The notes below the pieces were generated by a model. It saw only the letters and a list, made by a program, of their open reading frames with translations. It was not told the DNA's origin and did not search any database. Made by a program: the position numbers and the translations under genes. This document shows positions 20,929-21,609 of a DNA stretch of 21,609 bases, piece by piece; within the stretch, counting starts at the first letter, position 1; each line of letters starts with the position of its first letter. The stretch comes from a virus, in IMG/VR virus record IMGVR_UViG_3300025122_000192, positions 1 to 21,609 of that record; one strand, 5' to 3'.

Positions 20929-21019
20929 TCGCAATCTCGTAATCGGGTCGATTTAATTGGGCGTAATCAATGGGTTATGACTTGTTACGAGAAGCTCGCA
21001 ATTAATCTCACAATCGGGT
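20929..21019. repeat. Imperfect direct repeat CTCGCAAT...AATCGGGT
   Basis: CTCGCAAT-CTCGT-AATCGGGT at 20929-20948 recurs, with a five-base insertion and small changes, as CTCGCAAT...AATCGGGT at 20996-21019. It supports repeated protein-binding sites in this region. Confidence 0.45.
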
Positions 21020-21100
21020 AACCATCAAAACAGTTGCGGGCGTCAATTAACCGGGCATTATCAATGGGTTACAGCGTGTCCACATTTTGCGGCATCATAT

Positions 21101-21125
21101 TAATTAACTGAATATCGGTTAATTA
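21101..21125. repeat. AT-rich inverted repeat
   Basis: TAATTAAC (21101-21108) pairs with GTTAATTA (21118-21125) across nine bases. It lies 36 bases from the perfect DnaA box. It could be a duplex-unwinding element; inference. Confidence 0.5.
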
Positions 21126-21160
21126 TTTGCGATCCCAGCTTGTAATGATGCTAGACTACC

Positions 21161-21169
21161 TGTGGATAA
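21161..21169 (-). promoter_or_regulatory. Perfect DnaA box
   Basis: TGTGGATAA on the plus strand is TTATCCACA on the minus strand, the full consensus for DnaA binding. It is surrounded by the AT-rich inverted repeat and by copies of the 12-bp repeat. Confidence 0.6.
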
Positions 21170-21277
21170 CTTGGGATAACTCTGTAACCCATTGATTTAT
21201 AGGGCAGTTGCGGGCTTGCAAAACCGCGTTAATCATTTCTCAGTTGCGAATATATATATGGTGGCGTGCATTGGATG

Positions 21278-21286
21278 TTATCCCCA
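21278..21286 (+). promoter_or_regulatory. DnaA-box-like sequence, one mismatch
   Basis: TTATCCCCA differs from the consensus TTATCCACA at one position. It is the second best match in the window and lies beside a short inverted repeat (CACAAT-T-ATTGTG, 21285-21297). Confidence 0.4.
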
Positions 21287-21350
21287 CAATTATTGTGCAA
21301 GTCGAGTGTTGCGCCTAGCCAGCCCCATTTTAAGCGCTTCTCAGGGCAAC

Positions 21351-21384
21351 AAAATGCCCGGCTAGGTGAGGGCCTAACCGGGCA
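21351..21384 (-). terminator. Leftward intrinsic terminator closing the upstream operon
   Basis: TGCCCGG (21355-21361) and CCGGGCA (21378-21384) pair perfectly, and TAGG/CCTA inside extends the hairpin. On the minus strand the stem is followed by TTTTGTT. It lies 22 bases downstream of the 45-residue ORF stop. Confidence 0.7.
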
Positions 21385-21405
21385 GAGTTTACGCTGTGCG
21401 GCGCG

Positions 21406-21543
21406 TTATAGGGATGTGATCTGGAACAATGGCGCACCCTGGTAGCCGAATACCAGATCGACGCCGAATAGGATTACGCCAGCCAGGATAGCAACGGCTA
21501 TCATTGCCAGGGTAAACGCGCTGACTTCGAATAGCCGCCTCAT
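21406..21543 (-). CDS. Single-span membrane protein, 45 aa
   Basis: ATG 21543 overlaps the TGA of the preceding gene (ATGA). The protein reads MRRLFEVSAFTLAMIAVAIL then AGVILFGVDLVFGYQGAPLF and QITSL. Two N-terminal arginines precede one long hydrophobic segment (about residues 9-33), so it should insert with the N-terminus inside. It may be a holin-like or other phage membrane peptide; no family recognised. The terminator follows directly, so it is the last gene of its operon. Confidence 0.65.
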   Translation of the reverse strand: MRRLFEVSAFTLAMIAVAILAGVILFGVDLVFGYQGAPLFQITSL

Positions 21544-21609
21544 GCCGCCAGCCCCAATTGGGTTTTAAGGTAGCGCCGCATGGTGCGTTTGAATTGCGCG
21601 GTCAATCCC
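21540..21609 (-). CDS. Partial gene, C-terminal 22 residues
   Basis: Only the end is in the window: GLTAQFKRTMRRYLKTQLGL then AA and TGA, which overlaps the next ATG by four bases. The visible part is basic and helical. Nothing can be said about function. Confidence 0.5.
   Translation of the reverse strand, partial: GLTAQFKRTMRRYLKTQLGLAA

Larger units (their letters stand above)
20966..21196. repeat. 12-bp perfect repeat ATCAATGGGTTA, three copies (two direct, one inverted)
   Basis: Copies lie at 20966-20977 and 21060-21071 on the plus strand and at 21185-21196 on the minus strand (TAACCCATTGAT). The second and third copies match over 15 bases (ATCAATGGGTTACAG). Such exact recurrence by chance is very unlikely in 230 bases. 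A dedicated binding protein, possibly an initiator, would be expected. Confidence 0.7.
20821..21249. repeat. Four copies of CAGTTGCG(A/G), all in the same direction
   Basis: CAGTTGCG occurs at 20821, 21031, 21205 and 21241. The copies at 21031 and 21205 read CAGTTGCGGG and the others CAGTTGCGA. A variant GGGTTGCGGG lies at 20883. All point the same way, as iterons do. Spacing is uneven. Confidence 0.6.
20302..21350. other. Long intergenic region, origin-like/control region
   Basis: This 1.05 kb stretch shows no convincing gene on either strand. The right half (about 20760-21300) is AT-rich and carries a perfect DnaA box at 21161-21169, near-matches at 21278-21286 and 20669-20677, three identical 12-bp repeats, four CAGTTGCG words, and inverted repeats. 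The left half carries a G/C-rich block, a 16-bp palindrome and a 10-bp-stem hairpin. The set of features resembles a bacterial or phage replication origin or a dense operator region. Replication function is inferred. Confidence 0.6.

Noticed and set aside
20779-21021. Plus-strand 80-codon ORF in the intergenic region
   Set aside because: It overlaps several repeat families, has no ribosome binding site that I can see, and would be the only rightward gene in the window.

Overview
The window is a piece of a tailed double-stranded DNA phage (Caudoviricetes) or prophage. Every gene I can support lies on the minus strand, so transcription runs from high to low coordinates. The phage identity rests on a complete packaging and head-assembly order: small terminase candidate, large terminase (TerL), portal, scaffold, decoration-like protein, major capsid protein, and finally an SU10-type head-tail adaptor followed by the start of a possible tail nozzle gene. 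The adaptor suggests a short-tailed (podovirus-like) virion; this is inference, because the tail genes lie beyond the left edge. A Ros/MucR-type zinc finger, a family centred on Alphaproteobacteria, and the fairly high G+C suggest an alphaproteobacterial host. No integrase, lysin or capsid protease is visible.

Region by region, in the direction of transcription. (a) 21609-21351: the end of a partial gene, a 45-residue membrane protein and a leftward terminator close an upstream operon. (b) 21350-20302: about 1.05 kb without a convincing gene. It holds a perfect DnaA box, near-matches, three perfect copies of a 12-bp repeat, four copies of a CAGTTGCG word and many palindromes, and looks like a replication origin or control region. 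(c) 20301-18158: a Ros/MucR-like regulator, a chain of five very short ORFs joined by stop/start overlaps, a solitary beta-class DNA methyltransferase and a 48-residue ORF. (d) 18157-17979: a control gap with a candidate promoter, a clustered palindrome and a hairpin. (e) 17978-10656: a densely overlapping packaging operon containing TerS candidate, TerL, portal and a run of tiny zinc-ribbon-like proteins, ending near an intrinsic terminator at about 10600. (f) 10499-7810: scaffold, a zinc-ribbon protein, a decoration-like protein and major capsid protein, followed by a hairpin. (g) 7762-7163: three consecutive small, very basic proteins, one built on a perfect 36-bp tandem repeat. (h) 7088-1364: a cassette of beta-rich proteins (a pectin-lyase-like beta-helix, two concanavalin/LamG-type jelly rolls, a tail-fibre-like protein and others), probably on the virion surface. 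(i) 1208-1: adaptor and the beginning of the next tail gene.

Together these genes encode the DNA-packaging motor, the capsid and its portal, and a large set of candidate head or tail appendages. Almost all junctions are ATGA or TGATG overlaps, so translational coupling is the rule and makes several tiny ORFs credible. The least explained parts are the origin-like region, the mini-ORF chain in front of the methyltransferase, the cluster of Cys-rich proteins and the basic repeat protein beside the capsid gene.
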